In this document: positions 23,718 to 32,923 of the stretch, piece by piece
Layout of the letters: every line of letters begins with the position of its first letter
Position numbering within the stretch: position 1 is the first letter of the stretch
Assembly (NCBI RefSeq): GCF_900105885.1
Contig: NZ_LT629780.1
Span: 1,736,001-1,800,000 of the forward strand
Source: Pseudomonas guangdongensis
Lineage (GTDB): Bacteria; Pseudomonadota; Gammaproteobacteria; Pseudomonadales; Pseudomonadaceae
Length of the DNA: 64,000 nt
Direction of reading: 5' to 3'
Made by a program: the position numbers and the translations under genes
Notes under the pieces: generated by a model
The model's input: only the letters and a program-made list of their open reading frames with translations
The model's database searches: none
Told to the model about the DNA's origin: nothing

Positions 23718-25009
23718 CAGGCAGTGCTGGCGTCGTCCTGCGCCTCGGCCGGCTTGCCGATCTGCCAGGCGCGCAGGCGGGTGACACGGTTGCCCTCCGC
23801 CTGGAGGATCTCCAGGCGGTAGGGGCCGATCTTCAGGCACACGCCGCTGTCGGGGATGCTCTCCAGCGCCTCGGTGACCAGGCCGTTGAGGGTCTTGGGG
23901 CCGTCGCAGGGCAGGTGCCAGCCGAGTTTGCGGTTGACGTCGCGGATGTTGGCGCTGGCATCGATCAGGTAGCGGCCGCCATCCTCGGCCTGCACTTCCT
24001 GGCCGTCGCCGGTGGGCTGGCTGGTGAACTCGCCGACGATCTCCTCGAGCAGGTCCTCCAGGGTCACCAGGCCGATTACCTCGCCGTACTCGTCGACGAC
24101 GATGCCCATGCGGCGCTTTTCCTTCTGGAAGTTGATCAGCTGGGTCGACAGCGGAGTGCTTTCCGGGACGAAGTAGGGCTGCGTGCAGGTGGCCAGCAGG
24201 CTTTCCTTGGTCAGGGTGTTGTGGGTCAGTAGGCGGGCGATCTGGCGCATGTGGATCACCCCCTCGACCTGGTTGAAGTCGTGGCGGAACACCGGCAGGC
24301 GGGTGTAGGTGGTGGCGTACAGCTGGGCAACGATCTGCTCCAGGTCGTCGTCCAGGTCGATTCCGGTCACCTCGTTGCGCGGCACCATGATGTCGTTGAC
24401 CGTGACCTTCTCCAGGTCGAGGATGCCCAGCAGCATGTCCTGGCGGTTGCTCGGCAGGGACTGGCCCGACTCGCGCACCACGGTGCGCAGCTCCTCGGCG
24501 GACAGGCTGTCGGAATGGCGATGCTGCGGGTCGACGCCGAGCAGGCGCAGCAGCAGGTTGCTGATCGCGCCGGTGATCCACACCACCGGGTAGAGCAGGC
24601 GCATCAGCAGCAGCAGGACGTGGCTGGCAGGAAAGGCGATCTGCTCGGGGCGCAGGGCGGCCAGGGTCTTGGGCGTGATCTCGCCGAAGATCAGCACCAC
24701 GATGGTCAGCAGCACGGTGGAGATGGCGATGCCGGCCTCGCCCCAGATGTCCACGGCGATCACCGTGGCGATCGACGCGGCGAGGATGTTGACGATGTTG
24801 TTGCCGACCAGGATGGTGCCGAGCAGGCGGTCCGGGCGGCCGAGCAGCTCGCTGGCGCGGCGCGCGCCCTTGTGGCCCTCGCGGGCCATGTGCCGCAGGC
24901 GGTAGCGGTTGAGGCTGAGCATGCCGGTCTCGGAGCTGGAGAAGAACGCTGAACAGACGATCAGGAAGACCAGCAGGCCGAACAGGAAGCTTGAATGGAT
25001 GTCGCCCAC
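23717..25009 (-). CDS. HlyC/CorC (CNNM) family membrane protein with CBS pair
   Basis: A 430-residue protein: an N-terminal DUF21/CNNM membrane domain (about 1-185, three to four hydrophobic segments, with FFSSSETGMLSLNRYRL and FGEITPKTLAALRPE typical of the family), two CBS domains (about 205-330, including RLPVFRHDFNQVEGVIHMR and GIVVDEYGEVIGLVTLEDLLEEIVGE) and a C-terminal CorC_HlyC domain. Family members are linked to Mg2+ or Co2+ homeostasis; the older haemolysin label is not supported. The start is GTG at 25009, since no ATG occurs before residue 30. It begins 13 bases after the CcsA-like stop, so the two form an operon. Confidence 0.92.
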   Translation of the reverse strand: MGDIHSSFLFGLLVFLIVCSAFFSSSETGMLSLNRYRLRHMAREGHKGARRASELLGRPDRLLGTILVGNNIVNILAASIATVIAVDIWGEAGIAISTVLLTIVVLIFGEITPKTLAALRPEQIAFPASHVLLLLMRLLYPVVWITGAISNLLLRLLGVDPQHRHSDSLSAEELRTVVRESGQSLPSNRQDMLLGILDLEKVTVNDIMVPRNEVTGIDLDDDLEQIVAQLYATTYTRLPVFRHDFNQVEGVIHMRQIARLLTHNTLTKESLLATCTQPYFVPESTPLSTQLINFQKEKRRMGIVVDEYGEVIGLVTLEDLLEEIVGEFTSQPTGDGQEVQAEDGGRYLIDASANIRDVNRKLGWHLPCDGPKTLNGLVTEALESIPDSGVCLKIGPYRLEILQAEGNRVTRLRAWQIGKPAEAQDDASTA

Positions 25010-25022
25010 GGCGTCGGGTGCC

Positions 25023-25823
25023 TTAGATGTGCAGGATGAATTCGCGGACCAGCTTGCTGCCGAAGTAGGCCAGCATCAGCAGGAGGAAGCCGGCCAGGGT
25101 CCAGCGGATCGCCTTGCCGCCGCGCCAGCCGAGCTGGTGACGGCCCCACAGCAGCACGCCGAACACCACCCAGGCCAGGCAGGCGAGCAGGGTCTTGTGC
25201 ACCAGGTGCTGGGCGAACAGGTCGTCGAGGAACAGGGCGCCGGACAGCAGCGACAGCGAGAGCAGCGACCAGCCGCCCCACAGGAAGCCGAACAGCAGGC
25301 TTTCCATGGTCTGCAGTGGCGGGAAGGTGCGGATGATGCCGGAGGGATGCTTGTGCTTGAGCTGATGGTTCTGCAGCAGCAGCAGCAGCGCCTGGAGCAC
25401 GGCGATGGTCAGCAGGCCGTAGGCGAGGATCGACAGCAGGATATGGGCGAGGATGCCGGGCTCCTCGCGGATCGGCAGGGTGGTACCGGCCGGAGCGAAC
25501 AGCGCCAGCAGGGCGGTCAGCGCGCCGAGCGGAAACAGCAGCACCAGCAGGTTGTGTACCGGCACGCGCAGGCTGGTCAGCAGGGTCAGGGCGATCACCG
25601 CCGCGGCCAGCAGGCTGGCGGCATTGAAGAAGTCGAGCAGCAGGGCATCGCCGTCGAGCAGCAGTCCGTGCAGGGCGATCAGGTGCATCAGCAGGGCCAG
25701 CGCGCCGAGGCCGCCAAGCAGGCGCTTGTCCGCGGTGGCGCGGCGGGAAAGCAGCAGTGCCTGGTAGAGGGCGGTGCCGGCGTACAGGCCGGCCGCAGCC
25801 AGGCTGGGCAGCAAAGGCGTCAT
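25023..25823 (-). CDS. CcsA-like cytochrome c assembly family membrane protein (YpjD)
   Basis: A 266-residue polytopic protein with about eight hydrophobic helices. It has the family histidines in GILAHILLSILAYG and HLVHKTLLACLAWV, and a tryptophan-containing loop FLWGGWSLLSLSLLSG reminiscent of the haem-handling WWD region. YpjD-type proteins resemble CcsA/CcmC but their role in haem delivery is unproven. ATG at 25823 is preferred over an upstream start that adds 14 polar residues. It is the first gene of a two-gene minus-strand unit with the CorC-like gene and is divergent from ffh; in several gammaproteobacteria the same pair lies beside ffh. Confidence 0.9.
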   Translation of the reverse strand: MTPLLPSLAAAGLYAGTALYQALLLSRRATADKRLLGGLGALALLMHLIALHGLLLDGDALLLDFFNAASLLAAAVIALTLLTSLRVPVHNLLVLLFPLGALTALLALFAPAGTTLPIREEPGILAHILLSILAYGLLTIAVLQALLLLLQNHQLKHKHPSGIIRTFPPLQTMESLLFGFLWGGWSLLSLSLLSGALFLDDLFAQHLVHKTLLACLAWVVFGVLLWGRHQLGWRGGKAIRWTLAGFLLLMLAYFGSKLVREFILHI

Positions 25824-25920
25824 AAGTCCTTGTGGAAGAGGCCTGAAGTCTGCCGAGTTTGGCACAGAACCGATGGTCTTCGAAAGTCTGAGGCCGGTGT
25901 CGGTAAGCGTCGCACTCGGC

Positions 25921-25926
25921 TATAAT
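25921..25926 (+). promoter_or_regulatory. -10 element of the ffh promoter
   Basis: A perfect TATAAT 40 bases before the ffh ATG. No good -35 match lies 16-18 bases upstream, so the promoter may depend on an activator or on other contacts. Confidence 0.6.
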
Positions 25927-25966
25927 CCGCGACCTTGCCGCAAGCTCCATCCTCAAAGGACCGTGC

Positions 25967-27340
25967 ATGTTCGAGAATCTGACTGACCGCCTGTCGCAGA
26001 CGCTGCGCAATGTCACCGGTCGCGCCAAGCTGACCGAAGACAACATCAAGGACACCCTGCGCGAGGTGCGCATGGCCCTGCTTGAGGCCGACGTTGCCCT
26101 GCCGGTGGTCAAGGACTTCGTCAACAAGGTCAAGGAGCGCGCGGTCGGCACCGAGGTGTCGAAGAGTCTGACCCCGGGCCAGGTGTTCGTGAAGATCGTC
26201 CGTGCCGAGCTGGAAGCGCTGATGGGCGCGGCCAACGAGGACCTGGCGCTGAATGCCGCGCCCCCGGCGGTGATCCTGATGGCCGGTCTGCAAGGCGCGG
26301 GCAAGACCACCACGGTCGGCAAGCTGGCGCGCTTCCTCAAGGAGCGCAAGAAGAAGTCGGTGCTGGTGGTGTCCGCCGACGTCTATCGCCCGGCGGCGAT
26401 CAAGCAGCTGGAAACCCTCGCCGGCGAAGTCGGCGTGACCTTCTTCCCCTCCGATCTGAGCCAGAAGCCGGTGGATATCGCGCGTGCGGCGATCGCCGAG
26501 GCGAAGCTCAAGTTCATCGACGTGGTGATCGTCGATACCGCCGGTCGTCTGCACATCGACGCGGAGATGATGGCGGAGATCCAGCAGGTCCACGCGGCGA
26601 TCAATCCGGTCGAGACTCTGTTCGTGGTCGATGCCATGACCGGTCAGGATGCCGCCAACACCGCCAAGGCCTTCAACGACGCCCTGCCGCTGACCGGCGT
26701 GGTGCTGACCAAGGTCGACGGCGATGCGCGTGGCGGTGCCGCGCTGTCGGTGCGCGCCATCACCGGCAAGCCGATCAAGTTCCTCGGCATGGGCGAGAAG
26801 AGCGAGGCGCTCGATCCGTTCCATCCCGATCGCGTGGCCTCGCGGATTCTCGGCATGGGCGATGTGCTCAGTCTGATCGAGCAGGCCGAGCAGACCATGG
26901 ATCGCGAGAAGGCCGAGAAGCTCACCAAGAAGCTGAAGAAGGGCAAGGGCTTCGATCTCGAAGACTTCCGCGATCAATTGCAGCAGATGAAGAACATGGG
27001 CGGCCTGGGCAGCCTGATGGACAAGCTGCCGATGCTCGGCGGGATGAATCTCGGTCAGATGGGCAGCGCCCAGAGTGCGGCGGAGAAGCAGTTCCGGCAG
27101 ATGGAGGCGATCATCAACTCGATGACCCCTGCCGAGCGTCGCGATCCCGAGCTGATCAGTGGCTCGCGCAAGCGCCGTATCGCGCTGGGCTCCGGCACCC
27201 AGGTGCAGGATGTCGGCCGGCTGATCAAGCAGCACAAGCAGATGCAGAAGATGATGAAGAAGGTCACCGCCAAGGGCGGCATGGCGCGGATGATGCGCGG
27301 CATGAGCGGCCTTCTGCCGGGCGGCATGCCCAAGCTTTGA
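25967..27340 (+). CDS. ffh: Signal recognition particle protein Ffh
   Basis: The SRP GTPase that binds signal sequences and 4.5S RNA and delivers ribosomes to FtsY at the inner membrane. The 457 residues comprise the N domain (about 1-95), the G domain with P-loop GLQGAGKTTT at 107-116, DTAGRL and TKVDGDARGG, and the methionine-rich M domain from about 300 to the C-terminus, including SGSRKRRIALGSGT, part of the RNA-binding helix-turn-helix. Complete and of normal length. It is followed by a 265-base gap that holds the rpsP promoter. Confidence 0.98.
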   Translation: MFENLTDRLSQTLRNVTGRAKLTEDNIKDTLREVRMALLEADVALPVVKDFVNKVKERAVGTEVSKSLTPGQVFVKIVRAELEALMGAANEDLALNAAPPAVILMAGLQGAGKTTTVGKLARFLKERKKKSVLVVSADVYRPAAIKQLETLAGEVGVTFFPSDLSQKPVDIARAAIAEAKLKFIDVVIVDTAGRLHIDAEMMAEIQQVHAAINPVETLFVVDAMTGQDAANTAKAFNDALPLTGVVLTKVDGDARGGAALSVRAITGKPIKFLGMGEKSEALDPFHPDRVASRILGMGDVLSLIEQAEQTMDREKAEKLTKKLKKGKGFDLEDFRDQLQQMKNMGGLGSLMDKLPMLGGMNLGQMGSAQSAAEKQFRQMEAIINSMTPAERRDPELISGSRKRRIALGSGTQVQDVGRLIKQHKQMQKMMKKVTAKGGMARMMRGMSGLLPGGMPKL

Positions 27341-27503
27341 TGAATGGATGGCGGTGACGGTCTGCGCCGTCGTCGCTGTTCGCCCGGTGCCGACACTCTT
27401 GGCGCCGGGCAGTAATGAGGAGGCTCCGGGGATTGCGATACCGTGGCAGGCAGCAGGCGGGCGATCCGATCGCTGGGCCGGTTGCCGCGCAGGCGGAAAA
27501 AGA

Positions 27504-27532
27504 TTGGCAAATAACCGGATAATCCTTAAGAT
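27504..27532 (+). promoter_or_regulatory. Promoter of the rpsP-rimM-trmD-rplS operon
   Basis: TTGGCA (27504-27509), a 17-base spacer and TAAGAT (27527-27532). Transcription would start near 27539, giving a leader of about 67 bases that includes a short GGCC-TTTCG-GGCC hairpin before the rpsP start. Confidence 0.6.
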
Positions 27533-27605
27533 ATGCGGCCTTTCGGGCCGTGGGCCCTAGTGTGCATACAGCTTTTGCAAGCACCTACTACAGGAACGAA
27601 GTTCA

Positions 27606-27851
27606 ATGGTAACCATCCGTCTTGCTCGTGGCGGCTCCAAGAAGCGCCCTTTCTACCACCTGACCGTGACCAACAGCCGCTCTGCTCGTGACGGCCGTTT
27701 TGTCGAGCGCATCGGTTTCTTCAACCCGGTCGCTACCGGTGGTGAAGTGCGTCTGTCCGTGAACGCCGAGCGTGCCCAGTACTGGCTGAGCCAGGGCGCC
27801 CAGCCGTCCGAGCGCGCTGCCCAGTTGCTCAAGGAAGCGGCGCAAGCCTGA
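27606..27851 (+). CDS. rpsP: 30S ribosomal protein S16
   Basis: An 81-residue protein beginning [19 protein letters not shown], the standard S16 N-terminus, with [14 protein letters not shown] in the middle. S16 stabilises the 5' domain of 16S rRNA during 30S assembly. The reading frame is intact and of normal length. It is first in an operon with rimM, trmD and rplS. Ribosome-binding sequence CAGGAACGAAG lies before the ATG. Confidence 0.98.
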   Translation: MVTIRLARGGSKKRPFYHLTVTNSRSARDGRFVERIGFFNPVATGGEVRLSVNAERAQYWLSQGAQPSERAAQLLKEAAQA

Positions 27852-27861
27852 GTCCTTGATC

Positions 27862-28398
27862 ATGCAGAATTCGCCGACACCCGCCGAGGATCTGGTCGTC
27901 CTTGGCAAGATAGTCTCGGTGTACGGCATACGCGGTGAGGTCAAGATCTACTCTTATACCGATCCGCTGGACAACCTGCTGGACTACCGTCACTGGACAC
28001 TCAAGCGTGATGGCGAAATCCGTCAAGCCGAGCTGGTCAGTGGACGTCTGCACAACAAGGTGCTGACCGCCAAGATCAAGGGGCTCGACGATCGCGAAGA
28101 GGCCCGCGGCTATGCCGGATTCCTCATCTGTGTGCCACGCAGCCAGCTGCCGGCGCTGCAGGATGACGAGTACTACTGGTACCAGCTGCAAGGTCTGAGG
28201 GTCATCAACCAGGGCGGGCAATGGCTCGGCATGGTCGATCACCTGTTGGAAACCGGCGCCAACGACGTGCTGGTGGTGAAGCCCTGTGCGGGCAGTCTGG
28301 ATGATCGCGAGCGCCTGTTGCCCTATACGAAGCAGTGCGTGCAGCGTGTCGATCTGGCTGCCGGCGAAATGCAGGTGGACTGGGATGCGGATTTCTAA
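27862..28398 (+). CDS. rimM: 16S rRNA processing/ribosome maturation factor RimM
   Basis: A 178-residue factor for 30S head maturation that binds S19. The N-terminal RimM barrel starts DLVVLGKIVSVYGIRGEVKIYSYTD; the C-terminal PRC-barrel domain has DEYYWYQLQGLRV and GANDVLVVKP. ATG at 27862 is the natural start (a TTG two codons upstream is unlikely). No clear Shine-Dalgarno precedes it, and the gap to the rpsP stop is ten bases, so translation may depend on coupling to rpsP. trmD follows after three bases. Confidence 0.96.
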   Translation: MQNSPTPAEDLVVLGKIVSVYGIRGEVKIYSYTDPLDNLLDYRHWTLKRDGEIRQAELVSGRLHNKVLTAKIKGLDDREEARGYAGFLICVPRSQLPALQDDEYYWYQLQGLRVINQGGQWLGMVDHLLETGANDVLVVKPCAGSLDDRERLLPYTKQCVQRVDLAAGEMQVDWDADF

Positions 28399-28401
28399 CC
28401 C

Positions 28402-29145
28402 ATGCGGGTAGATGTTCTCAGCCTGTTCCCCGAGATGTTCGCCGCCATCGGCGAGTACGGCATCACCAGTCGCGCAGTCAGGCAGGGGCTCCTGCAGCTG
28501 CACTGCTGGAATCCGCGGGATTACACCGAAGATCGCCATCATACGGTGGATGATCGGCCTTTCGGTGGCGGCCCGGGGATGGTGATGAAGATCAAGCCGC
28601 TGGAGCTGGCCCTGGCATCGGCCAAGTCGGCTGCAGGCGGAGTGGCGAAGGTAATTTACCTGTCGCCGCAGGGGCGTCGTCTTGACCAGGCGGCGATCCG
28701 TGAGCTGGCGAGCGAGGAGTGTCTGATCCTCATCGCTGGGCGTTATGAAGGCATCGACGAGCGTTTCATCGAGGCGCACGTGGATGAGGAATGGTCGATC
28801 GGCGATTACGTCCTGTCCGGCGGTGAGCTGCCGGCCATGGTGCTGATCGATGCAGTCACGCGGTTGCTGCCCGGAGCGTTGGGGCATGCAGATTCCGCCG
28901 AGGAGGACTCGTTCACCGACGGCCTGCTCGATTGCCCGCACTACACTCGACCCGAGGTGTACGAGGGTAGAAGTGTTCCGGCGGTGCTGCTCAGCGGCAA
29001 CCACGAACACATCCGGCGCTGGCGTTTGCAGCAGTCCCTAGGGCGTACCTGGGAACGCCGAGCCGATCTTCTGGATAGTCGCTCGCTTTCTGGAGAAGAG
29101 AAGAAGCTGCTGGACGACTATATCCGTCAGCAGAACGATAGTTAA
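28402..29145 (+). CDS. trmD: tRNA (guanine-37-N1)-methyltransferase
   Basis: It methylates G37 of tRNAs with CCN, CUN and CGG-type anticodons, preventing frameshifting. The 247-residue SPOUT-fold protein has the trefoil-knot segments [26 protein letters not shown] and [21 protein letters not shown], which form the S-adenosylmethionine site. The C-terminal helical domain includes [15 protein letters not shown]. Complete and of usual length. It begins three bases after rimM, the usual gene order. Notably, tRNA-Leu(CAG), one of its substrates, is encoded about 0.7 kb away. Confidence 0.98.
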   Translation: MRVDVLSLFPEMFAAIGEYGITSRAVRQGLLQLHCWNPRDYTEDRHHTVDDRPFGGGPGMVMKIKPLELALASAKSAAGGVAKVIYLSPQGRRLDQAAIRELASEECLILIAGRYEGIDERFIEAHVDEEWSIGDYVLSGGELPAMVLIDAVTRLLPGALGHADSAEEDSFTDGLLDCPHYTRPEVYEGRSVPAVLLSGNHEHIRRWRLQQSLGRTWERRADLLDSRSLSGEEKKLLDDYIRQQNDS

Positions 29146-29185
29146 CGTATCGATGACAAACTGCGGTTTGTCTTTGGAGCGCAAC

Positions 29186-29542
29186 ATGAGCAACAAGAAC
29201 CTGATCATTCAGCAGATCGAAGCTGAGCAGATGAACAAAGAGATCCCGGCCTTCGCCCCTGGCGATACCGTGATCGTGCAAGTCAAGGTGAAGGAAGGCG
29301 ACCGTCAGCGTCTGCAGGCCTTCGAAGGTGTGGTGATCGGCAAGCGTAGCCGCGGCCTGAACAGCGCCTTTACCGTGCGCAAGATCTCCAACGGCGTCGG
29401 TGTGGAGCGTACTTTCCAGACCTACAGCCCGCTGGTCGACAGCATCAGCGTCAAGCGTCGCGGCGATGTGCGCAAGGCCAAGCTGTACTACCTTCGCGCG
29501 CTGTCCGGCAAGGCTGCCCGTATCAAGGAGAAGCTGGTCTAA
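29186..29542 (+). CDS. rplS: 50S ribosomal protein L19
   Basis: A 118-residue L19 beginning [21 protein letters not shown], with the conserved [26 protein letters not shown] and [14 protein letters not shown]19 sits at the 30S-50S interface. ATG at 29186 is preceded by TTTGGAGC; an earlier ATG at 29153 would add 11 residues foreign to the family. It is the last gene of the operon and is followed by a strong intrinsic terminator. Confidence 0.98.
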   Translation: MSNKNLIIQQIEAEQMNKEIPAFAPGDTVIVQVKVKEGDRQRLQAFEGVVIGKRSRGLNSAFTVRKISNGVGVERTFQTYSPLVDSISVKRRGDVRKAKLYYLRALSGKAARIKEKLV

Positions 29543-29605
29543 GGACTGCTTCGGCGCGTGCGTGGTGGGATGGGTGGCTGAGTCCTCATTTTGCTGCGTG
29601 TGTCA

Positions 29606-29640
29606 GAAAAATCCGATGCCTTGCGGCGTCGGATTTTTTT
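29606..29640 (+). terminator. Intrinsic terminator of the rpsP-rplS operon
   Basis: A 14-bp stem with one G-T pair (AAAAATCCGATGCC with GGCGTCGGATTTTT) around TTGC, ending in seven T. It lies 64 bases after the rplS stop. Confidence 0.9.
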
Positions 29641-29792
29641 ATGCGCGCTTTTTGTATGTTGGGCGAGGTTGCTGGTGTGCGGGTCTGGCGAGGTGCGCCA
29701 GCGTGAGCGGCAGTGGTGGTGGGGGGGCTGGTCGGTGCTTCGCGTACTGCCCGGCGTGTGGTCGGGTTGCTGGATTTGGCTTTCTGGGGGCG

Positions 29793-29824
29793 AAAAAAAA
29801 CCGGATCATAAGATCCGGTTTTTT
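29793..29824 (-). terminator. Intrinsic terminator of the tRNA-Leu genes (bidirectional)
   Basis: CCGGATC and GATCCGG pair around ATAA, flanked by eight A on one side and six T on the other, so it has a U-run in either direction. On the minus strand it begins seven bases after the tRNA 3' end. Confidence 0.9.
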
Positions 29825-29830
29825 CTGAAT

Positions 29831-29917
29831 TGGTGCCCAGGAGAAGACTCGAACTTCCACGGTGTTGCCACCACTGATACCTGAAACCAGCGCGTCTACC
29901 AATTCCGCCACCTGGGC
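29831..29917 (-). tRNA. tRNA-Leu (anticodon CAG), copy 1
   Basis: An 87-base class II tRNA. The acceptor arms GCCCAGG and CCTGGGC pair perfectly, with discriminator A and an encoded CCA. The anticodon arm CTGGT-TT-CAG-GT-ATCAG exposes CAG, which reads CUG codons, the dominant leucine codon in this GC-rich genome. The long variable arm is a GGTG/CACC stem capped by GCAA. It lies 94 bases downstream of the second copy and differs from it by one base (plus-strand G at 29867). Both share a promoter and terminator. Confidence 0.97.
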
Positions 29918-29922
29918 ATGAC

Positions 29923-29936
29923 GATCGCATGCGATC
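29923..29936. repeat. 14-bp perfect palindrome between the tRNA-Leu copies
   Basis: GATCGCATGCGATC lies five bases upstream of the 5' end of tRNA copy 1, in the spacer of the tandem transcript. It contains two GATC sites. It could guide processing of the precursor or be incidental. Confidence 0.5.
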
Positions 29937-30011
29937 ATCTGTTACTGCAACAGCATCTTGCGTTTTTACTGCAGCTCAATCGCCTGCAAGGGGTGCGATC
30001 AAGCTTTGAAT

Positions 30012-30098
30012 TGGTGCCCAGGAGAAGACTCGAACTTCCACGGTGTTACCACCACTGATACCTGAAACCAGCGCGTCTACCAATTCCGCCACCTGGGC
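30012..30098 (-). tRNA. tRNA-Leu (anticodon CAG), copy 2
   Basis: An 87-base class II tRNA-Leu with the same arms, anticodon CAG and encoded CCA as copy 1. The single difference is in the variable-arm loop, GTAA instead of GCAA (plus-strand A at 30048); both are GNRA tetraloops. It is the promoter-proximal copy on the minus strand, 64 bases from the -10 box. Confidence 0.97.
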
Positions 30099-30161
30099 AA
30101 ATAGTGCGATGATCGCTCATCTGCTCTATCGTCACAGCGTTCACTGCTGCTGTGGGCGCAA

Positions 30162-30190
30162 ACTATACGGGGGGCTCGAAGGCTTGTAAA
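30162..30190 (-). promoter_or_regulatory. Promoter of the tandem tRNA-Leu genes
   Basis: On the minus strand, TTTACA (30190-30185), a 17-base spacer and TATAGT (30167-30162). Each hexamer is one base from consensus. The start point would be near 30155, about 57 bases before the first tRNA. It is back to back with the rnr promoter region. Confidence 0.8.
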
Positions 30191-30301
30191 CCCCTGATGT
30201 GAAAAAATTTTATTGTTCTGGCAAGGCTGCGCGAAGCGCCGCTTTCGCGCTTCAATATAGGCATGACCATGAGCAAGACAACCAAGGGTGAAAACCGACA
30301 T

Positions 30302-32923
30302 ATGGCCGATTGGCAAACCCTCGACCCCGAGGCCGCCCGCGAGGCGGAGAAGTACGACAACCCGATTCCTAGCCGCGAACTGATCCTCGCGCATTTGGCC
30401 GAGCGCGGTGCGCCGGCGTCCCGCGCCCAGCTGTTCGAAGAGCTGGGCCTGGCTGGCGAGGAGGCCGAAGAGGCGCTGCGCCGCCGGCTGCGCGCGATGG
30501 AGCGCGATGGCCAGCTGATTTACACCCGCCGGGGCGCCTATGCCCCGGTCGACAAGCTCGATCTGATCCGTGGCCGTGTCAGTGGGCACCGCGACGGTTT
30601 CGGCTTCCTGATTCCCGACGACGGCAGCGACGACCTGTTCCTCAGTCCGGCGCAGATGCGCCTGGTGTTCGATGGCGACCGCGCGCTGGCGCGGGTTTCC
30701 GGCCTGGATCGGCGCGGACGTCGCGAGGGCGCCCTGGTCGAGGTGCTGACCCGCGCCCATGAAACCCTGGTCGGGCGCTTTTTCGAGGAGAGCGGCATTG
30801 CCATGGTGGTGGCCGACAATCCGAAGATCCAGCAGCAGGTGCTGGTGCAGCCGGGCAAGCAGGGCAGGGCGCGTCACGGTCAGTTCGTCCAGGTGCGCAT
30901 CGATCTGTGGCCTACCGCCTTCCGTCAGGCGCAGGGCGAGGTGGTCGAGGTGCTGGGCGACTACATGGCGCCGGGCATGGAGATCGAGGTTGCCATGCGC
31001 AGCTACGATCTGCCGCACGAGTGGCCCGAGGCGGTGCTGCGCGAAGCGAAGAAGCTCAAGCCCGAAGTGTCGGAGAAGGACAAGGAGAAGCGTCTGGATC
31101 TGCGCGAGCTGCCCTTCGTCACCATCGATGGCGAGGATGCCCGCGACTTCGACGATGCGGTGTATGCCGAAGCGATCAAGGGCGGCGGCTGGCGCCTGTT
31201 CGTGGCCATCGCCGACGTTTCCCACTATGTGAAGGTCGGTTCGGCGCTGGACGAGGAGGCTGTCAAGCGCGGCAACTCGGTGTATTTCCCCGAGCGGGTG
31301 ATCCCGATGCTGCCCGAAGAGCTGTCCAACGGGCTGTGCTCGCTGAACCCGCTGGTAGATCGCCTGGCCATGGTCTGCGAGATGACGGTTTCCAAGGCTG
31401 GCAAGTTGGTCGACTACCAGTTCTACGAAGCAGTGATCCACTCCCATGCGCGCCTGACCTACACCAAGGTCAGCCAGCTGCTGGAGAAGCCCAACTCCAC
31501 CGAGGCCAAGTACCAGCGCCAGCAGATGCCCCATCTGGTGCCGCACCTGCGTCAGCTGTATGCGCTGTACAAGGCGTTGCTGGCGGCCCGCCAGGAGCGT
31601 GGCGCCATCGATTTCGAAACCCAGGAGACGCGCATCGTCTTCGGCGCCGATCGCAAGATTACCGAGATCCGCCCGACCCAGCGCAACGATGCGCACCGGC
31701 TGATCGAGGAGTGCATGCTGTGCGCCAACGTCGCCACCGCGCGCTTCCTCGCCGAGCACGAGCTGCCGGCGCTGTACCGCGTCCACGATGGGCCGCCAGC
31801 GGAGAAGCTGGAGAAGCTGCGTGGCTTCCTTGGCGAGCTGGGCCTGACGCTGTATCGCGGCAAGGGCGAGCCGACGCCCAAGGACTACCTCAACCTGCTG
31901 GAGTCGGTGCGCGGTCGTCCCGACTATCACCTGATCCAGACGGTGATGCTGCGCTCGCTGAGTCAGGCCCTGTACAGTCCGGACAATGCTGGCCACTTCG
32001 GTCTCAACTACGAGAGCTATACCCACTTCACCTCGCCGATTCGTCGCTATCCGGACCTGCTGGTGCATCGGGCGATCCGCAGCGTGGTGCGCTCCAAGCG
32101 CGCCACCGAACGGGTGCGCCGCGTCGGTGCGGCAAGCTTGCCCAAGGCGCGGATCTACCCCTATGACGAGGCGCGTCTGGAGCAGCTGGGCGAGCACTGC
32201 TCGCTGACCGAGCGGCGTGCCGACGAGGCGACCCGCGATGTGGTCAACTGGCTCAAGTGCGAATACATGCGCGAGCGGGTCGGCGAGTGCTTCCCCGGCG
32301 TGGTGACGGCAGTAACCGGCTTCGGCCTGTTCGTCGAGCTGACCGACATCTATGTGGAGGGTCTGGTGCACATCACCGCGCTGCCGGGCGATTACTACCA
32401 CTTCGACCCGATGCACCATCGCCTGAGCGGCGAACGTTCCGGTCGCACCTACCGACTGGGCGACAGCATCGAGGTGCTAGTGGCGCGGGTCGACCTGGAC
32501 GAGCGCAAGATCGACTTCGAGCTGGCGGAGGGTTCGCCGTCGACGGTTTCGGCGCGCGAGCCGCGCGGTGCGCGCCAGGATTCCGTCAAGGCGCCGCGCA
32601 AGCGTTCGACAGGCGTGTCGGGCGGCGGTCGCGGCGGGCGAGCCGGTCGCGTGCAGGCGCTGCCCGAGGTGGCGCCGGAGCTGCTGGAGCAGGCCGATAT
32701 CCTGCTCGGCAACAGCGATGTGCCGAAAAGTCGTGCGCTCAAGCGCAAGCTGCTCGATGAGTCGGCAGCTCAGGGCAAGGGTTCCGGCAAGGCGAAGGTC
32801 GATGCCAAAGGGGGCGGCAAGTCCAAACCGGCCGGCAAGGGCGGTAAGCCCCGCTCCCGCAATAAGGCCGCCGCTCCGCAGGGTGGCGAGTCGGCCGTTC
32901 GTACACGCAAGGTCAAGCAATGA
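30302..32923 (+). CDS. rnr: Ribonuclease R
   Basis: A processive 3'-5' exoribonuclease that degrades structured RNA and takes part in rRNA and tmRNA quality control. The 873-residue protein has an N-terminal helix-turn-helix (about 25-80), cold-shock domains, the RNB catalytic domain with the metal-binding acidic cluster [15 protein letters not shown] (about residue 280), [15 protein letters not shown] and [18 protein letters not shown], an S1 domain near 660-740, and a long Lys/Arg/Gly-rich tail. ATG at 30302 gives [12 protein letters not shown], the Pseudomonas N-terminus; ATGs at 30263 and 30269 would add 13 or 11 residues. A weak promoter candidate is TTGTAA (30184) with TTTTAT (30208). 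The stop overlaps the rlmB start by four bases. Confidence 0.97.
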   Translation: MADWQTLDPEAAREAEKYDNPIPSRELILAHLAERGAPASRAQLFEELGLAGEEAEEALRRRLRAMERDGQLIYTRRGAYAPVDKLDLIRGRVSGHRDGFGFLIPDDGSDDLFLSPAQMRLVFDGDRALARVSGLDRRGRREGALVEVLTRAHETLVGRFFEESGIAMVVADNPKIQQQVLVQPGKQGRARHGQFVQVRIDLWPTAFRQAQGEVVEVLGDYMAPGMEIEVAMRSYDLPHEWPEAVLREAKKLKPEVSEKDKEKRLDLRELPFVTIDGEDARDFDDAVYAEAIKGGGWRLFVAIADVSHYVKVGSALDEEAVKRGNSVYFPERVIPMLPEELSNGLCSLNPLVDRLAMVCEMTVSKAGKLVDYQFYEAVIHSHARLTYTKVSQLLEKPNSTEAKYQRQQMPHLVPHLRQLYALYKALLAARQERGAIDFETQETRIVFGADRKITEIRPTQRNDAHRLIEECMLCANVATARFLAEHELPALYRVHDGPPAEKLEKLRGFLGELGLTLYRGKGEPTPKDYLNLLESVRGRPDYHLIQTVMLRSLSQALYSPDNAGHFGLNYESYTHFTSPIRRYPDLLVHRAIRSVVRSKRATERVRRVGAASLPKARIYPYDEARLEQLGEHCSLTERRADEATRDVVNWLKCEYMRERVGECFPGVVTAVTGFGLFVELTDIYVEGLVHITALPGDYYHFDPMHHRLSGERSGRTYRLGDSIEVLVARVDLDERKIDFELAEGSPSTVSAREPRGARQDSVKAPRKRSTGVSGGGRGGRAGRVQALPEVAPELLEQADILLGNSDVPKSRALKRKLLDESAAQGKGSGKAKVDAKGGGKSKPAGKGGKPRSRNKAAAPQGGESAVRTRKVKQ

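Noticed and set aside
29586-29938. Short open frames across the rplS terminator and the first tRNA-Leu
   Set aside because: They overlap a clear intrinsic terminator and a complete tRNA.
29831-30098. Near-identical repeats considered as an integration (attL/attR) pair or mobile element ends
   Set aside because: Both copies are full-length tRNAs with acceptor, anticodon, variable and T arms, and only 94 bases of non-coding spacer lie between them. No integrase is present.
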